Assembly: GCF_006715055.1 (NCBI RefSeq)
Contig: NZ_VFMN01000001.1
Location: 2,480,001 to 2,544,000 of the forward strand
Direction: 5' to 3'
DNA length: 64,000 bases
Source of the DNA: Lapillicoccus jejuensis
GTDB lineage: Bacteria; Actinomycetota; Actinomycetes; Actinomycetales; Dermatophilaceae
Positions 40,190 through 48,393 of the stretch are shown piece after piece. Both the position numbers and the translations under genes were made by a program. Each line of letters opens with the position of its first letter. The stretch's first letter is position 1. The notes below the pieces were generated by a model, which worked only from the letters and a program-made list of their open reading frames with translations, did no database searches and was not told the DNA's origin.

Positions 40190-40897
40190 TCAGGAGCCGG
40201 TGGGCGGCAGGACGTCGACCTGCGCCGCGACGCCGTCCTTGCTCAGCAGCCCGACCGGGCAGGTCAGGCCGTTGGGGCCGTGGTTGCAGTAGCCGCCGGG
40301 GTTCTTGTGCAGGTACCCCTGGTGGTAGTCCTCGGCGAGCCAGAACGTGCCGGCGTCGGCGGCGGCGCGGATCTCCGTCGTGATCTGCCCGTAGCCGTTG
40401 TCGTCGAGCTCCTTCTGGAACGCGTCGCGGGTCGCGACGGCGGCGCGCTCCTGCTCCGGCGTCGTCCAGTAGATCGCGGAGCGGTACGTCGTCCCGACGT
40501 CGTTGCCCTGACGGTTGGCCGTCGTCGGGTCGTGGTTCTCCCAGAACGCCTTGAGCAGCAGCTCGGCGCTCGTCCTCTCCGGGTCGTAGACGACCTTGAC
40601 CGTCTCGGCGTGCCCGGTGCGCCCGGTCACCGTCTCCTCGTAGGTCGGGTTGGGCGTGTAGCCGCCCATGTACCCGACGGCGGTCGTCCAGACGCCGGGC
40701 TGCTTCCAGAAGATCCGCTCGACGCCCCAGAAGCACCCCATGGCGACGTAGATCGTCTCGAGCCCCTCGGGCGTCTCGCCCTCGATCGGCGTGCCGAGCA
40801 CGACGTGGGTGGGGCTGACGGCGAAGGGCCGGGTCTCGCGGCCGGGCAGCGCCTCCTCGGGGGTCACCATCTCGGTCTTCCTGCCGAATCCGAACAT
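40190..40897 (-). CDS. msrA: peptide methionine sulfoxide reductase A
   Basis: A 235-residue cytosolic repair enzyme reducing methionine-S-sulfoxide. The catalytic motif YVAMGCFWGVERIFWKQPGV, then GYTPNPTYEETVTGRTGHAE, VVYDPERTSAELLLKAFWEN, DVGTTYRSAIYW and AEDYHQGYLHKNPGGYCNHG (resolving-Cys region) are complete. The N-terminal 40 residues (FGFGRKTEMVTPEEALPGRE) are the extension typical of actinobacterial MsrA. The ATG at 40897 has GGAGGAG about 10 nt upstream. It is a monocistronic unit ended by the family B palindrome. Confidence 0.95.
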   Translation of the reverse strand: MFGFGRKTEMVTPEEALPGRETRPFAVSPTHVVLGTPIEGETPEGLETIYVAMGCFWGVERIFWKQPGVWTTAVGYMGGYTPNPTYEETVTGRTGHAETVKVVYDPERTSAELLLKAFWENHDPTTANRQGNDVGTTYRSAIYWTTPEQERAAVATRDAFQKELDDNGYGQITTEIRAAADAGTFWLAEDYHQGYLHKNPGGYCNHGPNGLTCPVGLLSKDGVAAQVDVLPPTGS

Positions 40898-41024
40898 CTG
40901 CGCCTCACTCCTCCCGGGCCGGGCTGGTCGCCGGTCCTCGCAGCGGTCAACGAGCGGGACGGGGTGACCATTCCGCCGGAAACCGGCTCGCGCCCGGCCC
41001 GTGGCGTAGGCCACGCTGGGGCCC

Positions 41025-42053
41025 GTGGAGCTCCTCGACCTCGACCTGCTCGACCCGACCCGCGAGGACCTGGTCCGGTCCTGGTACGACGTCCTCGTGG
41101 CCGACGGCCGGGCGCGGATGGGCGACCTCGCGAGCACCTGGGCGCTGCACGAGCTGCGGACGCTGCAGCAGGACCCGGCCCGGCCCCGGCGCAGCTGCGT
41201 CGCCGTCGAGGACGGCCGCGCCGTGGGAGCGGCGTGGGTGATCCTCCCGCAGCGGGACAACCGCGACGTCGCCGAGCTGGCGGTGTGGGCCCACCCGCGG
41301 CACACCGGCCGTGGTGTCGGGTCGGCGCTGCTGACCCACGTCGAGGAGGTCGCCCGCGCGGAGGGCCGGACCGTCCTGCAAGCCGGCAGCGAGTCCCTCG
41401 TCGACACCAGCGACCCGGCGCGCGCCTTCGCCCCGGCGCACGGCTACGACCAGGCCCAGGTCGTCCTGCGCAGCGCGCTCGCCCTCGGGGACGACGAGGC
41501 GTGGACGGCCAGGATGGCCGAGGTCGCGGCCGGCGGCGGGGCGGCCGCGACGCCCGACCCCGACGCCGTCCGGCTCGAGTCGGTGACCGACCTGCCGCCC
41601 GAGGACTGGTACGACGGCCTGGCCCTGCTCAACCGGCGGATGAGCACCGACGCACCGATGGGCGACATGGTGCTCGAGGAGGAGGACTGGGACGCCGAGC
41701 GCGTGCGGTACACCTCGCACCGCGCCCTCGACATGGGCCGGCGGCTCGCGACCACGGTCGCGTTCGACCGGGCCGGCGCCATGGTCGGCTACACCGAGGT
41801 CGGCGTCTCCTCCGGCACCCCGCACCTGGGCTACCAGGGCGCGACCCTCGTGCTGCGCGAGGCCCGCGGGCAGCGGATCGGCCTGCGGCTCAAGGCCGCC
41901 AACGCCCTCCACCTGCGCCGCGAGCTCCCGCAGGTCACGTCCGTGCGCACCTGGAACGCCGAGGAGAACGCGCCGATGCTCGGCGTCAACCGCTCCCTCG
42001 GGTACGTCGTCGACGGCGTCCAGCGCGAGTGGCAGAAGCGGGTGACCGCGTGA
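41025..42053 (+). CDS. tandem-GNAT N-acetyltransferase
   Basis: A 342-residue protein made of two GNAT domains. The first has AVGAAWVILPQRDNRDVAEL and the acetyl-CoA loop HPRHTGRGVGSALLTHVEEV; the second has MVGYTEVGVSSGTPHLGYQG, ATLVLREARGQRIGLRLKAA and NAEENAPMLGVNRSLGYVVD. This two-domain type resembles mycothiol synthase-like acetyltransferases, but the substrate is unknown. The GTG is 7 nt after CACGCT, a weak leaderless box. Its stop overlaps the start of a paralogous gene. Confidence 0.85.
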   Translation: MELLDLDLLDPTREDLVRSWYDVLVADGRARMGDLASTWALHELRTLQQDPARPRRSCVAVEDGRAVGAAWVILPQRDNRDVAELAVWAHPRHTGRGVGSALLTHVEEVARAEGRTVLQAGSESLVDTSDPARAFAPAHGYDQAQVVLRSALALGDDEAWTARMAEVAAGGGAAATPDPDAVRLESVTDLPPEDWYDGLALLNRRMSTDAPMGDMVLEEEDWDAERVRYTSHRALDMGRRLATTVAFDRAGAMVGYTEVGVSSGTPHLGYQGATLVLREARGQRIGLRLKAANALHLRRELPQVTSVRTWNAEENAPMLGVNRSLGYVVDGVQREWQKRVTA

Positions 42054-43093
42054 GCGCCCTGCGCGTGGTCGCGGTCGACGTCGCCTCGAGCGACCCGGCC
42101 CAGGAGGCGCTGCTGCGCGGCGGCGTCGAGGTGCACAACGCGAGCCAGCGCGAGCGGTGGGGCGACACCGGCCGGCTCACCTCGGTCGAGCACGAGCGGT
42201 CGGAGGCGGCCGACGACACGTCCGCCTCGAGCGCGTACGTCGTCCTCGACGGACCGGGCGGGGCCACCGACGACGTCGTCGGCTGGGCCACCGTCGACGT
42301 CCCGCTGCGCGACAACCCCGACCTGGCCTGGCTGCACCTCGTGGTCCACCCCGACCACCGCCGGCGCGGCGTCGCGAGCCTGCTGCTCGGCGCCGCCGAG
42401 GACGTCGCCCGCGACGCCGGCCGGATCCTCGTCGGCAGCTCCTCCGTCCCGGTCGGCCAGGACGACCCGGCCGAGCCGGTCGCGGCCCGGCACGGCTACG
42501 TCGTCGGCCAGGAGATCCACCGCAACACGATGGAGCTGACCCACGACGACGCCGAGCGCACCCGGCTGGAGGGACTCGCGGCGGGGGCCGACGGGTCGCC
42601 GTACGGGCTCGAGGTCGCGCTCGACTCGCCGCCGGAGCACTGGTGGGCGGGGATGGCCGAGCAGTACCGCCGGATCTCCACCGACGCGCCCGCCGGCGAC
42701 ATCCCCTATGGCGAGGAGGACTGGGACGCCGACCGGGTCCGCGCCAAGACCGCCCGGGCGCTCGCGGCGGGGGCGCACCTGGCCTGGGCGGCCGCGTTCG
42801 CCCCGGACGGGTCCATGGTCGCGCTGACCGAGATCGAGACCAACCCGACCGACCTGGCGACGGCTCAGCAGGACACGACGCTCGTCCTGCGCGAGCACCG
42901 CGGGCACCGGCTCGGGCTGCGGGTCAAGGCGGCCAACGCCCTCCAGGTGCTCGACCGGCTGCCGCAGGTCGCCCGGGTGACGACGTGGAACGCCGTCGAC
43001 AACGGCCCGATGATCGCGACGAACACCGCGCTGGGCTACCGCGCCACCGGCCGCGTGAGGCAGTGGACGAAGGACCTGCGCCCGGCCCGTTAG
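42050..43093 (+). CDS. tandem-GNAT N-acetyltransferase, paralogue
   Basis: A 347-residue two-domain GNAT protein, paralogous to the preceding gene: both share RRxSTDAP.GD, EEDWDAxRVR and a C-terminal NALxxLxxxPQVxxVxTWNA. The first domain has WLHLVVHPDHRRRGVASLLL; the second ATAQQDTTLVLREHRGHRLG. It lies in a coupled pair (GTGA overlap), so the two products may work together. The gene ends 9 bp before metB. Substrate unknown. Confidence 0.85.
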   Translation: MSALRVVAVDVASSDPAQEALLRGGVEVHNASQRERWGDTGRLTSVEHERSEAADDTSASSAYVVLDGPGGATDDVVGWATVDVPLRDNPDLAWLHLVVHPDHRRRGVASLLLGAAEDVARDAGRILVGSSSVPVGQDDPAEPVAARHGYVVGQEIHRNTMELTHDDAERTRLEGLAAGADGSPYGLEVALDSPPEHWWAGMAEQYRRISTDAPAGDIPYGEEDWDADRVRAKTARALAAGAHLAWAAAFAPDGSMVALTEIETNPTDLATAQQDTTLVLREHRGHRLGLRVKAANALQVLDRLPQVARVTTWNAVDNGPMIATNTALGYRATGRVRQWTKDLRPAR

Positions 43094-43096
43094 CCT
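43091..43096 (+). promoter_or_regulatory. -10 box of leaderless metB
   Basis: TAGCCT ends 6 nt before the metB ATG at 43103 and overlaps the stop codon of the preceding gene. Confidence 0.5.
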
Positions 43097-43102
43097 GACG
43101 CC

Positions 43103-44314
43103 ATGACCTCCGAGCACCACCCGCAGCAGCCGCAGCAGCAGCACCAGCAGCAGGGGTTCGCCACCCGCGCCATCCACGCCGGCCAGGACCCGGACGCCTC
43201 GACCGGCGCGGTCGTCACCCCGATCTACCAGGTGTCGACGTACAAGCAGGACGGCATCGGCGGGCTGCGCGGCGGCTACGAGTACTCGCGCTCGGGCAAC
43301 CCGACCCGGAACGCGCTGGAGGAGTGCCTCGCCGCGCTCGAGGGCGGCGAGCGCGGCTTCGCCTTCGCCTCGGGGCTCGCCGGCCAGGACACCATCGTCC
43401 GCTCGCTGCTCTCGCCCGGGGACCACCTGGTCATCGGGGACGACGCGTACGGCGGCACCTACCGCTACGTCTCGCGGGTGGCCGGCCCCGCCGGGCTGGC
43501 GCACTCGGTCGCCCCGACCGGCGACCTCGACGCCGTCCGCGCCGCGATCCAGCCCGGGAGGACCAAGCTGGTCTGGGTCGAGACCCCGAGCAACCCGCTG
43601 CTGGGCGTGAGCGACATCGCCGCGCTGGCCGAGATCGCGCACGAGGCCGACGCGCTGCTCGTCGTCGACAACACCTTCGCCACCGCCTACCTGCAGAACC
43701 CCATCGCGCACGGCGCGGACGTCGTCACCCACTCGACGACGAAGTACTCCGGCGGCCACAGCGACGTCGTCGGTGGTGGCGTCGTCGTCCGCCGGGACGT
43801 CGCCGTCCCGTCGATGAAGGACGCCGCCGACCGGATCGCGTTCCACCAGAACGCGATCGGCGGCGTCGCCGGACCGTTCGACAGCTGGCTGGTCCTGCGC
43901 GGACTGAAGACCCTCGCCGTGCGGATGGAGAAGCACTGCGACAACGCCGAGGCCGTCGTGCGCCACCTGCAGGCGCACCCGGCCGTCGAGAAGGTGCTCT
44001 ACCCGGGGCTGCCCGAGCACCGCCACCACGACGTCGCCGCTCGGCAGATGCGCCGGTTCGGCGGCATGGTCTCGGTGCTGCTGCGCGGCGGCGAGGACGC
44101 CGCCGTGCGCGCCTGCGGTGCGACGACCGTCTTCACCCTCGCCGAGTCGCTCGGTGGCATCGAGTCGCTCATCGAGCACCCGTTCCGGATGACGCACGCC
44201 TCGGTCGAGGGCACCGACCTCGAGGTGCCGCGCAACCTCGTGCGCCTCTCGGTCGGCATCGAGGACGAGGCCGACCTGCTCGCCGACCTCGACGTCGCGC
44301 TCGCGGCCGGCTGA
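43103..44314 (+). CDS. metB: cystathionine gamma-synthase
   Basis: A 403-residue PLP enzyme of the Cys/Met metabolism family that makes cystathionine from an acylated homoserine and cysteine (or the reverse-type lyase). Signatures are GFATRAIHAGQDPDASTGAV, GGYEYSRSGNPTRNALEECL, VETPSNPLLGVSDIAAL, the PLP lysine in VVTHSTTKYSGGHSDVVGGG and RLSVGIEDEADLLADLDVAL. The N-terminus is unusually rich in glutamine (HHPQQPQQQHQQQ). It is the transsulfuration partner of the cbs gene truncated at the left edge of the window. Confidence 0.92.
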   Translation: MTSEHHPQQPQQQHQQQGFATRAIHAGQDPDASTGAVVTPIYQVSTYKQDGIGGLRGGYEYSRSGNPTRNALEECLAALEGGERGFAFASGLAGQDTIVRSLLSPGDHLVIGDDAYGGTYRYVSRVAGPAGLAHSVAPTGDLDAVRAAIQPGRTKLVWVETPSNPLLGVSDIAALAEIAHEADALLVVDNTFATAYLQNPIAHGADVVTHSTTKYSGGHSDVVGGGVVVRRDVAVPSMKDAADRIAFHQNAIGGVAGPFDSWLVLRGLKTLAVRMEKHCDNAEAVVRHLQAHPAVEKVLYPGLPEHRHHDVAARQMRRFGGMVSVLLRGGEDAAVRACGATTVFTLAESLGGIESLIEHPFRMTHASVEGTDLEVPRNLVRLSVGIEDEADLLADLDVALAAG

Positions 44315-44315
44315 C

Positions 44316-45653
44316 GTGCCCGCGGTCCTCTGCGTCGACGTCGGGTCGACGTGGACCAAGGCCGCGCTCGTCGACGACGCGGACGGCACCCTGCTCGCGA
44401 CGGCCGCCCACCCGACGACGCTCGACCCCGACGTCATGGTGGGGGTCCGCGCGGTCGCCTCGGCCGTCGGTGCCGGTGACGACGTCGCGCTCCTCGCCTG
44501 CTCGAGCGCCGGCGGCGGGCTGCGGCTCGCCGTCGTCGGCTACGAGCGCCAGGTGACCGCCGAGGCCGGCCGCCGGGTGGGCTTGAGCGCCGGCGCCCGC
44601 GTCGTCCACGTCGCCGCCGGCCCGCTCGACCGGGCGGGGGAGGCGGCGCTGCGCGAGGTCGCGCCCGACGTCGTCCTGCTCGTCGGTGGCACCGACGGCG
44701 GCAACGCGGAGGTGCTGCGGCACAACGCGTCCCGGCTGGCCGCCCTGCGCCTGCCCGCCCCCGTCGTCGTCGCCGGCAACGCCGACGCCGCCGCCGACGC
44801 CGCCGCGGCCCTCGCCCGCACCCGGCGCCGCTTCGTCGTCACCGACAACGTCGTCCCGCGGATCGGCGAGATCGCCCCGGAGCCGGCGCGGCGCGCCATC
44901 CGCGCGGTCTTCCTCGAGCACGTCATCGGCGGCAAGGGCCTCTCCCGCGACCCCGCCTTCGCCCGCGCCGTCCGCGCGGCGACGCCCGACGCGGTCCTCG
45001 CCGGCGTCGAGGTGCTCGCCGCCGCGACCGGCGCCGACGCGCTCGTCGTCGACGTCGGCGGCGCGACGACCGACGTCTACTCCTGCCTCACCCCGGAGGG
45101 CGAGGACGCGACGCTGCGCAAGGAGGTCGTCGCCCCGCTCTGGCACGCGCGGACGGTCGAGGCCGACCTCGGCATGCGCTGGAACGCCGACGGCGTCCTC
45201 GAGGCCGCGGCCCGTGAGCAGCTGCCGACCTCGCCCGGGCTCGAGGCGTGGGCGCGCCCGCTGCCCACCGACCCGGGCCGGCTGCCCGCCGACGCCGCCG
45301 AGCAGGCCCTCGACCTCGAGGTCGCCCGGCTGGCCGCGGTGGTCGCCGTACGACGTCACGCCCGTCCCGCCTCGCCGGGGGAGACCCCGCGGCCGCTCGC
45401 CGACGTGGGTCTCGTCGTCGGCTCCGGCGGCGTGCTGCGGCACGCCGACCCCGCCGACGCCGACGCCGTGCTCGCCGCGGTCACCGCCGACCACGCCGGC
45501 GGGTGGAGGGTGCCGGCCGGCGCCCGCCGGACCGTCGACGCGTCGTACGTGCTCTTCGCGGCGGGGCTGCTCGCCGGCCCGGCCCCCGAGGCGGCCGCCG
45601 TGCTCGCGCGCGGCCTCGTGCCGGCCCCGAGCGGGACGGGCGCGGCCCGGTGA
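44316..45653 (+). CDS. GlmL/MutL-type ATPase (glutamate mutase reactivation family)
   Basis: A 445-residue ASKHA-fold protein. The phosphate-binding strands are AVLCVDVGSTWTKAALVDDA and DALVVDVGGATTDVYSCLTP; further conserved segments are VVLLVGGTDGGNAEVLRHNA, RRFVVTDNVVPRIGEIAPEP and AVFLEHVIGGKGLSRDPAFA. These match the GlmL/MutL proteins encoded between glutamate mutase subunit genes and thought to help the B12 enzyme. No mutase subunit is present here, so it is an orphan. GTG start, 1 nt after the metB stop. Confidence 0.85.
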   Translation: MPAVLCVDVGSTWTKAALVDDADGTLLATAAHPTTLDPDVMVGVRAVASAVGAGDDVALLACSSAGGGLRLAVVGYERQVTAEAGRRVGLSAGARVVHVAAGPLDRAGEAALREVAPDVVLLVGGTDGGNAEVLRHNASRLAALRLPAPVVVAGNADAAADAAAALARTRRRFVVTDNVVPRIGEIAPEPARRAIRAVFLEHVIGGKGLSRDPAFARAVRAATPDAVLAGVEVLAAATGADALVVDVGGATTDVYSCLTPEGEDATLRKEVVAPLWHARTVEADLGMRWNADGVLEAAAREQLPTSPGLEAWARPLPTDPGRLPADAAEQALDLEVARLAAVVAVRRHARPASPGETPRPLADVGLVVGSGGVLRHADPADADAVLAAVTADHAGGWRVPAGARRTVDASYVLFAAGLLAGPAPEAAAVLARGLVPAPSGTGAAR

Positions 45654-46384
45654 GGGCGTTCGTGGAGGACACCGGCTCGGTCCTCACCCTCGCCGTCCTC
45701 GCCTGGCTCGCCGCCCTCCTGCTGCGCGAGAAGGCGCCGTGGACGTGGCCCCGGTCGCTCCTGTGGTTCGGGGCGGTCGCCCTCGTCGGGGCCGTCGTCG
45801 CCATCGCCGGGCGCGGCAGCAGCAACCTGCTGCGCTTCTTCGGCTCCGACCCCCGCGTCGTCCTCGCCGTCCTCGTCGCCGCGGTCGCCGTGCTGCTCGG
45901 CTTCCGGGCCGCCGGGTCGACGTGGGCGCGCGGGCTGTGGTTCGGCGGGTGCGTCCTGCTCATCGGCTGGACGACGCTGCCGAGCCAGAGCGGGCCGCCG
46001 TCGCTGACGCCCTACCCCCGCGGCGCGCTGGTCTCGTGCGTCGACGACCGCGAGCACTGGCTGCCGCCGGGGCTGAGCCGGGTGGCCGCCAGCCAGCTGG
46101 TCTCCGAGTTCCTGCCCAACATCGCGCTCTTCGTGCCGCTCGGGGTGGGGCTGCTCCTGCTGCTGTCCGACCGCTACCGGCGTCCGCTGCGGCGCAAGCG
46201 CTCGCTCGCCGTCCTCGTGCTCGTCCCGATGCTCACGTCGTGCGCCATCGAGACCTACCAGGCCCTCTTCACGACCCGGGTGTGCGCCCCGATCGACGTC
46301 ATGGCCAACACGGCGGGCGGGGTGCTCGGCGGGCTGCTCCTCGTCGGGGTCCTCGCCGTCCTCGAGGCCGAGCACCGGGGGTAG
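45650..46384 (+). CDS. VanZ-like membrane protein
   Basis: A 244-residue membrane protein with about six helices. The C-terminal part shows the VanZ pattern: SEFLPNIALFVPLGVGLLLL, TSCAIETYQALFTTRVCAPI and DVMANTAGGVLGGLLLVGVL. VanZ gives low-level teicoplanin resistance in enterococci, but most homologues have no known role. The GTG overlaps the GlmL-type stop (GTGA). It ends 10 bp before ilvA. Confidence 0.82.
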   Translation: MRAFVEDTGSVLTLAVLAWLAALLLREKAPWTWPRSLLWFGAVALVGAVVAIAGRGSSNLLRFFGSDPRVVLAVLVAAVAVLLGFRAAGSTWARGLWFGGCVLLIGWTTLPSQSGPPSLTPYPRGALVSCVDDREHWLPPGLSRVAASQLVSEFLPNIALFVPLGVGLLLLLSDRYRRPLRRKRSLAVLVLVPMLTSCAIETYQALFTTRVCAPIDVMANTAGGVLGGLLLVGVLAVLEAEHRG

Positions 46385-46387
46385 CGT
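46382..46387 (+). promoter_or_regulatory. -10 box of leaderless ilvA
   Basis: TAGCGT ends 7 nt before the ilvA ATG at 46395. Its first bases are the stop codon of the VanZ-like gene. Confidence 0.5.
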
Positions 46388-46394
46388 CTCGCCC

Positions 46395-47642
46395 ATGCCC
46401 CACGGCCCCTCGCTCGGCACCCCACTCGTCCCGCCGCTCGTCACGGACGCGGACATCCGCGCCGCCCGCGACCTGCTCGCCGGCGTCGTGCGGCCGACCC
46501 CGCTGGAGTACTCGCGCGCCCTCAGCGAGCGGGTCGGGCAGGAGGTCTGGCTCAAGTGCGAGAACCTCCAGCGCGCCGGGTCCTTCAAGATCCGCGGCGC
46601 CTACACGCGGATGGCGCGGCTGAGCGAGGAGGAGAAGGCGCGCGGCGTCGTCGCGGCCTCGGCGGGCAACCACGCCCAGGGCGTCGCGCTCGCCGCGCAG
46701 CTGCTCGGCATCGCGGCCAAGGTCTACATGCCGCTCGGGGCGCCGCTGCCCAAGCTCCAGGCCACCCGCGCGTACGGCGCCACGGTCGAGCAGACCGGGC
46801 TCACGGTCGACGACTGCCTCGTCGCCGCCCGCGCGTGGGCCGACGAGACGGGGGCGGTGCTCATCCACCCCTTCGACCACCCCGACATCGTCGCCGGCCA
46901 GGGCACCTGCGGGCTGGAGATCCTCGAGCAGTGCCCCGACGTGCGCACCGTCGTCGTGTCCGCCGGCGGGGGTGGCCTGCTCGCCGGGATCGCCGCCGCG
47001 GTCAAGGCCGAGCGGCCCGACGTCAAGGTCGTCGGCGTGCAGGCCGAGATGGCGGCGGCGTACCCCGCCTCGCTCGCCGGGGGCCGCCCGATCCCCCTGG
47101 AGAAGATGGCGACGATGGCCGACGGCATCGCCGTCGGCCGCCCCGGCGACGTGCCCTTCGCGCTGGTCCGCGACCTCGTCGACGGCATCGAGGTCGTCAG
47201 CGAGGCGGCCCTGTCCCGGGCGCTGCTCTTCCTGCTCGAGCGGGCCAAGCTCGTCGTCGAACCGGCCGGGGCCGCCGCCGTCGCGCGGCTGCTCGAGCCC
47301 GGCGGTCAGGCCGTCGAGGGACCCGTCGTCGCCGTGCTCTCCGGCGGCAACATCGACCCGCTGCTGCTGCTGCGGATCATCCGCTACGGCATGGTCGCCG
47401 CCGGACGCTACCTCTCCTTCGCGGTGCAGGTGCCCGACCGCCCCGGGACCCTCGCCCGGCTGCTCGCCGACCTCGCCGAGACCGACGCCAACGTCGTCGA
47501 GGTGCGCCACGGCCGCTCCGAGGCCGAGCTCTTCCTCGACGAGGTCGAGATCGCCGTCGAGCTGGAGACCAAGGGCCCGCAGCACCGCGAGCTCGTCCTG
47601 CGCACCCTCGCCGAACGCGGCTACCGCCCGCACGTGCGGTGA
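46395..47642 (+). CDS. ilvA: threonine ammonia-lyase (threonine dehydratase)
   Basis: A 415-residue PLP enzyme that deaminates threonine to 2-oxobutanoate for isoleucine synthesis or threonine breakdown. The PLP lysine is in ENLQRAGSFKIRGAYTRMAR; phosphate binding is VVVSAGGGGLLAGIAAAVKA. A single C-terminal ACT-like domain (FAVQVPDRPGTLARLLADLA, ETDANVVEVRHGRSEAELFL) marks the short form rather than the two-ACT biosynthetic E. coli IlvA. The ATG is 7 nt after TAGCGT (leaderless). Confidence 0.93.
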   Translation: MPHGPSLGTPLVPPLVTDADIRAARDLLAGVVRPTPLEYSRALSERVGQEVWLKCENLQRAGSFKIRGAYTRMARLSEEEKARGVVAASAGNHAQGVALAAQLLGIAAKVYMPLGAPLPKLQATRAYGATVEQTGLTVDDCLVAARAWADETGAVLIHPFDHPDIVAGQGTCGLEILEQCPDVRTVVVSAGGGGLLAGIAAAVKAERPDVKVVGVQAEMAAAYPASLAGGRPIPLEKMATMADGIAVGRPGDVPFALVRDLVDGIEVVSEAALSRALLFLLERAKLVVEPAGAAAVARLLEPGGQAVEGPVVAVLSGGNIDPLLLLRIIRYGMVAAGRYLSFAVQVPDRPGTLARLLADLAETDANVVEVRHGRSEAELFLDEVEIAVELETKGPQHRELVLRTLAERGYRPHVR

Positions 47643-47656
47643 CGGGCGGGCGGTAG
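47621..47656 (+). terminator. stem spanning the ilvA stop
   Basis: CTACCGCCCG (47621-47630) in the last ilvA codons pairs perfectly with CGGGCGGTAG (47647-47656) just after the stop. No T-tract follows, so function as terminator is uncertain. Confidence 0.35.
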
Positions 47657-47694
47657 CGGGGCCGGCGCGGGGCCGGCGGGGCGTCGTTCGGCGG

Positions 47695-48180
47695 TCAGCC
47701 GGCGTAGGCCTCGGCCTTCTTGACGGTGACCTCGACGGTCTTGCCGGCGGGGGTCTGGTAGGAGACGGTGTCACCGACCTTGGCGCCGTTGATGGCCGCG
47801 CCGAGCGGGGACTTCTCGGAGAACACCTCGAGGTCGTCGCCGTCCTTGATCTCGCGGCTGCCGAGCAGGAAGGTCTCCTCGTCGCCGAACATCTCGACGG
47901 TCACGAGCATCCCGGGGCCGACGACGCCACTGGGGGTCGAGGGCTCACCGACGGTGGCGTTCTCCAGCAGCTGCGTCAGCTGGCGGATGCGGGCCTCCAT
48001 CTTGCCCTGCTCCTCCTTGGCCGCGTGGTACCCGCCGTTCTCCTTGAGGTCGCCCTCCTCGCGGGCCGCCTCGATGCGCTTGGCGATCTCGGAGCGGCCC
48101 TCGCCGGACAGTCGGGCCAGCTCCGCCGTGAGGCGGTCGTGGGCCTCCTGCGTGAGGTAGTTGGTCGCGGTGTCGGTCAT
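47695..48180 (-). CDS. greA: transcription elongation factor GreA
   Basis: A 161-residue factor that rescues backtracked RNA polymerase by stimulating transcript cleavage. The N-terminal coiled coil has YLTQEAHDRLTAELARLSGE, EGDLKENGGYHAAKEEQGKM (acidic tip) and the C-terminal FKBP-like domain FLLGSREIKDGDDLEVFSEK, SPLGAAINGAKVGDTVSYQT. AAGGAG lies 6 nt before the ATG at 48180. It sits in the conserved metB-greA-mca neighbourhood. Confidence 0.96.
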   Translation of the reverse strand: MTDTATNYLTQEAHDRLTAELARLSGEGRSEIAKRIEAAREEGDLKENGGYHAAKEEQGKMEARIRQLTQLLENATVGEPSTPSGVVGPGMLVTVEMFGDEETFLLGSREIKDGDDLEVFSEKSPLGAAINGAKVGDTVSYQTPAGKTVEVTVKKAEAYAG

Positions 48181-48250
48181 GGTTGCTCCTTGCGTGGACC
48201 GGCCACGGCAGGACTGCCGCGTGGCCGAGAGTGAGGACCAGCCCCGCCCT

Positions 48251-48284
48251 AAGCAAAAGGTCCGGACCACGGTGGTCCAGACCT
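48251..48284 (-). terminator. canonical intrinsic terminator with T-tract
   Basis: On the minus strand a 12-bp stem (GGTCTGGACCAC / GTGGTCCGGACC, one mismatch) is followed directly by TTTTGCTTA. It lies about 110 nt past the stop of the gene at 48394 and upstream of greA. It is the only classical T-tailed terminator I noticed in the window. Confidence 0.65.
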
Positions 48285-48393
48285 CGCGAGCGGTGGCGTG
48301 AACTCATGAGTGTACGGCGTCAGGTCCCACGATGCACACGACCGACGCCTGGTGCCCGGTGCGGGGGAGCGCTCCACCCCGCGTCCGCAGGGC

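Noticed and set aside
38041-43093. A frame open for over 5 kb covering several genes
   Set aside because: Only its last kilobase (the second tandem-GNAT gene) is real. The rest is antisense to the propellers, VapBC and msrA and has no domain content.
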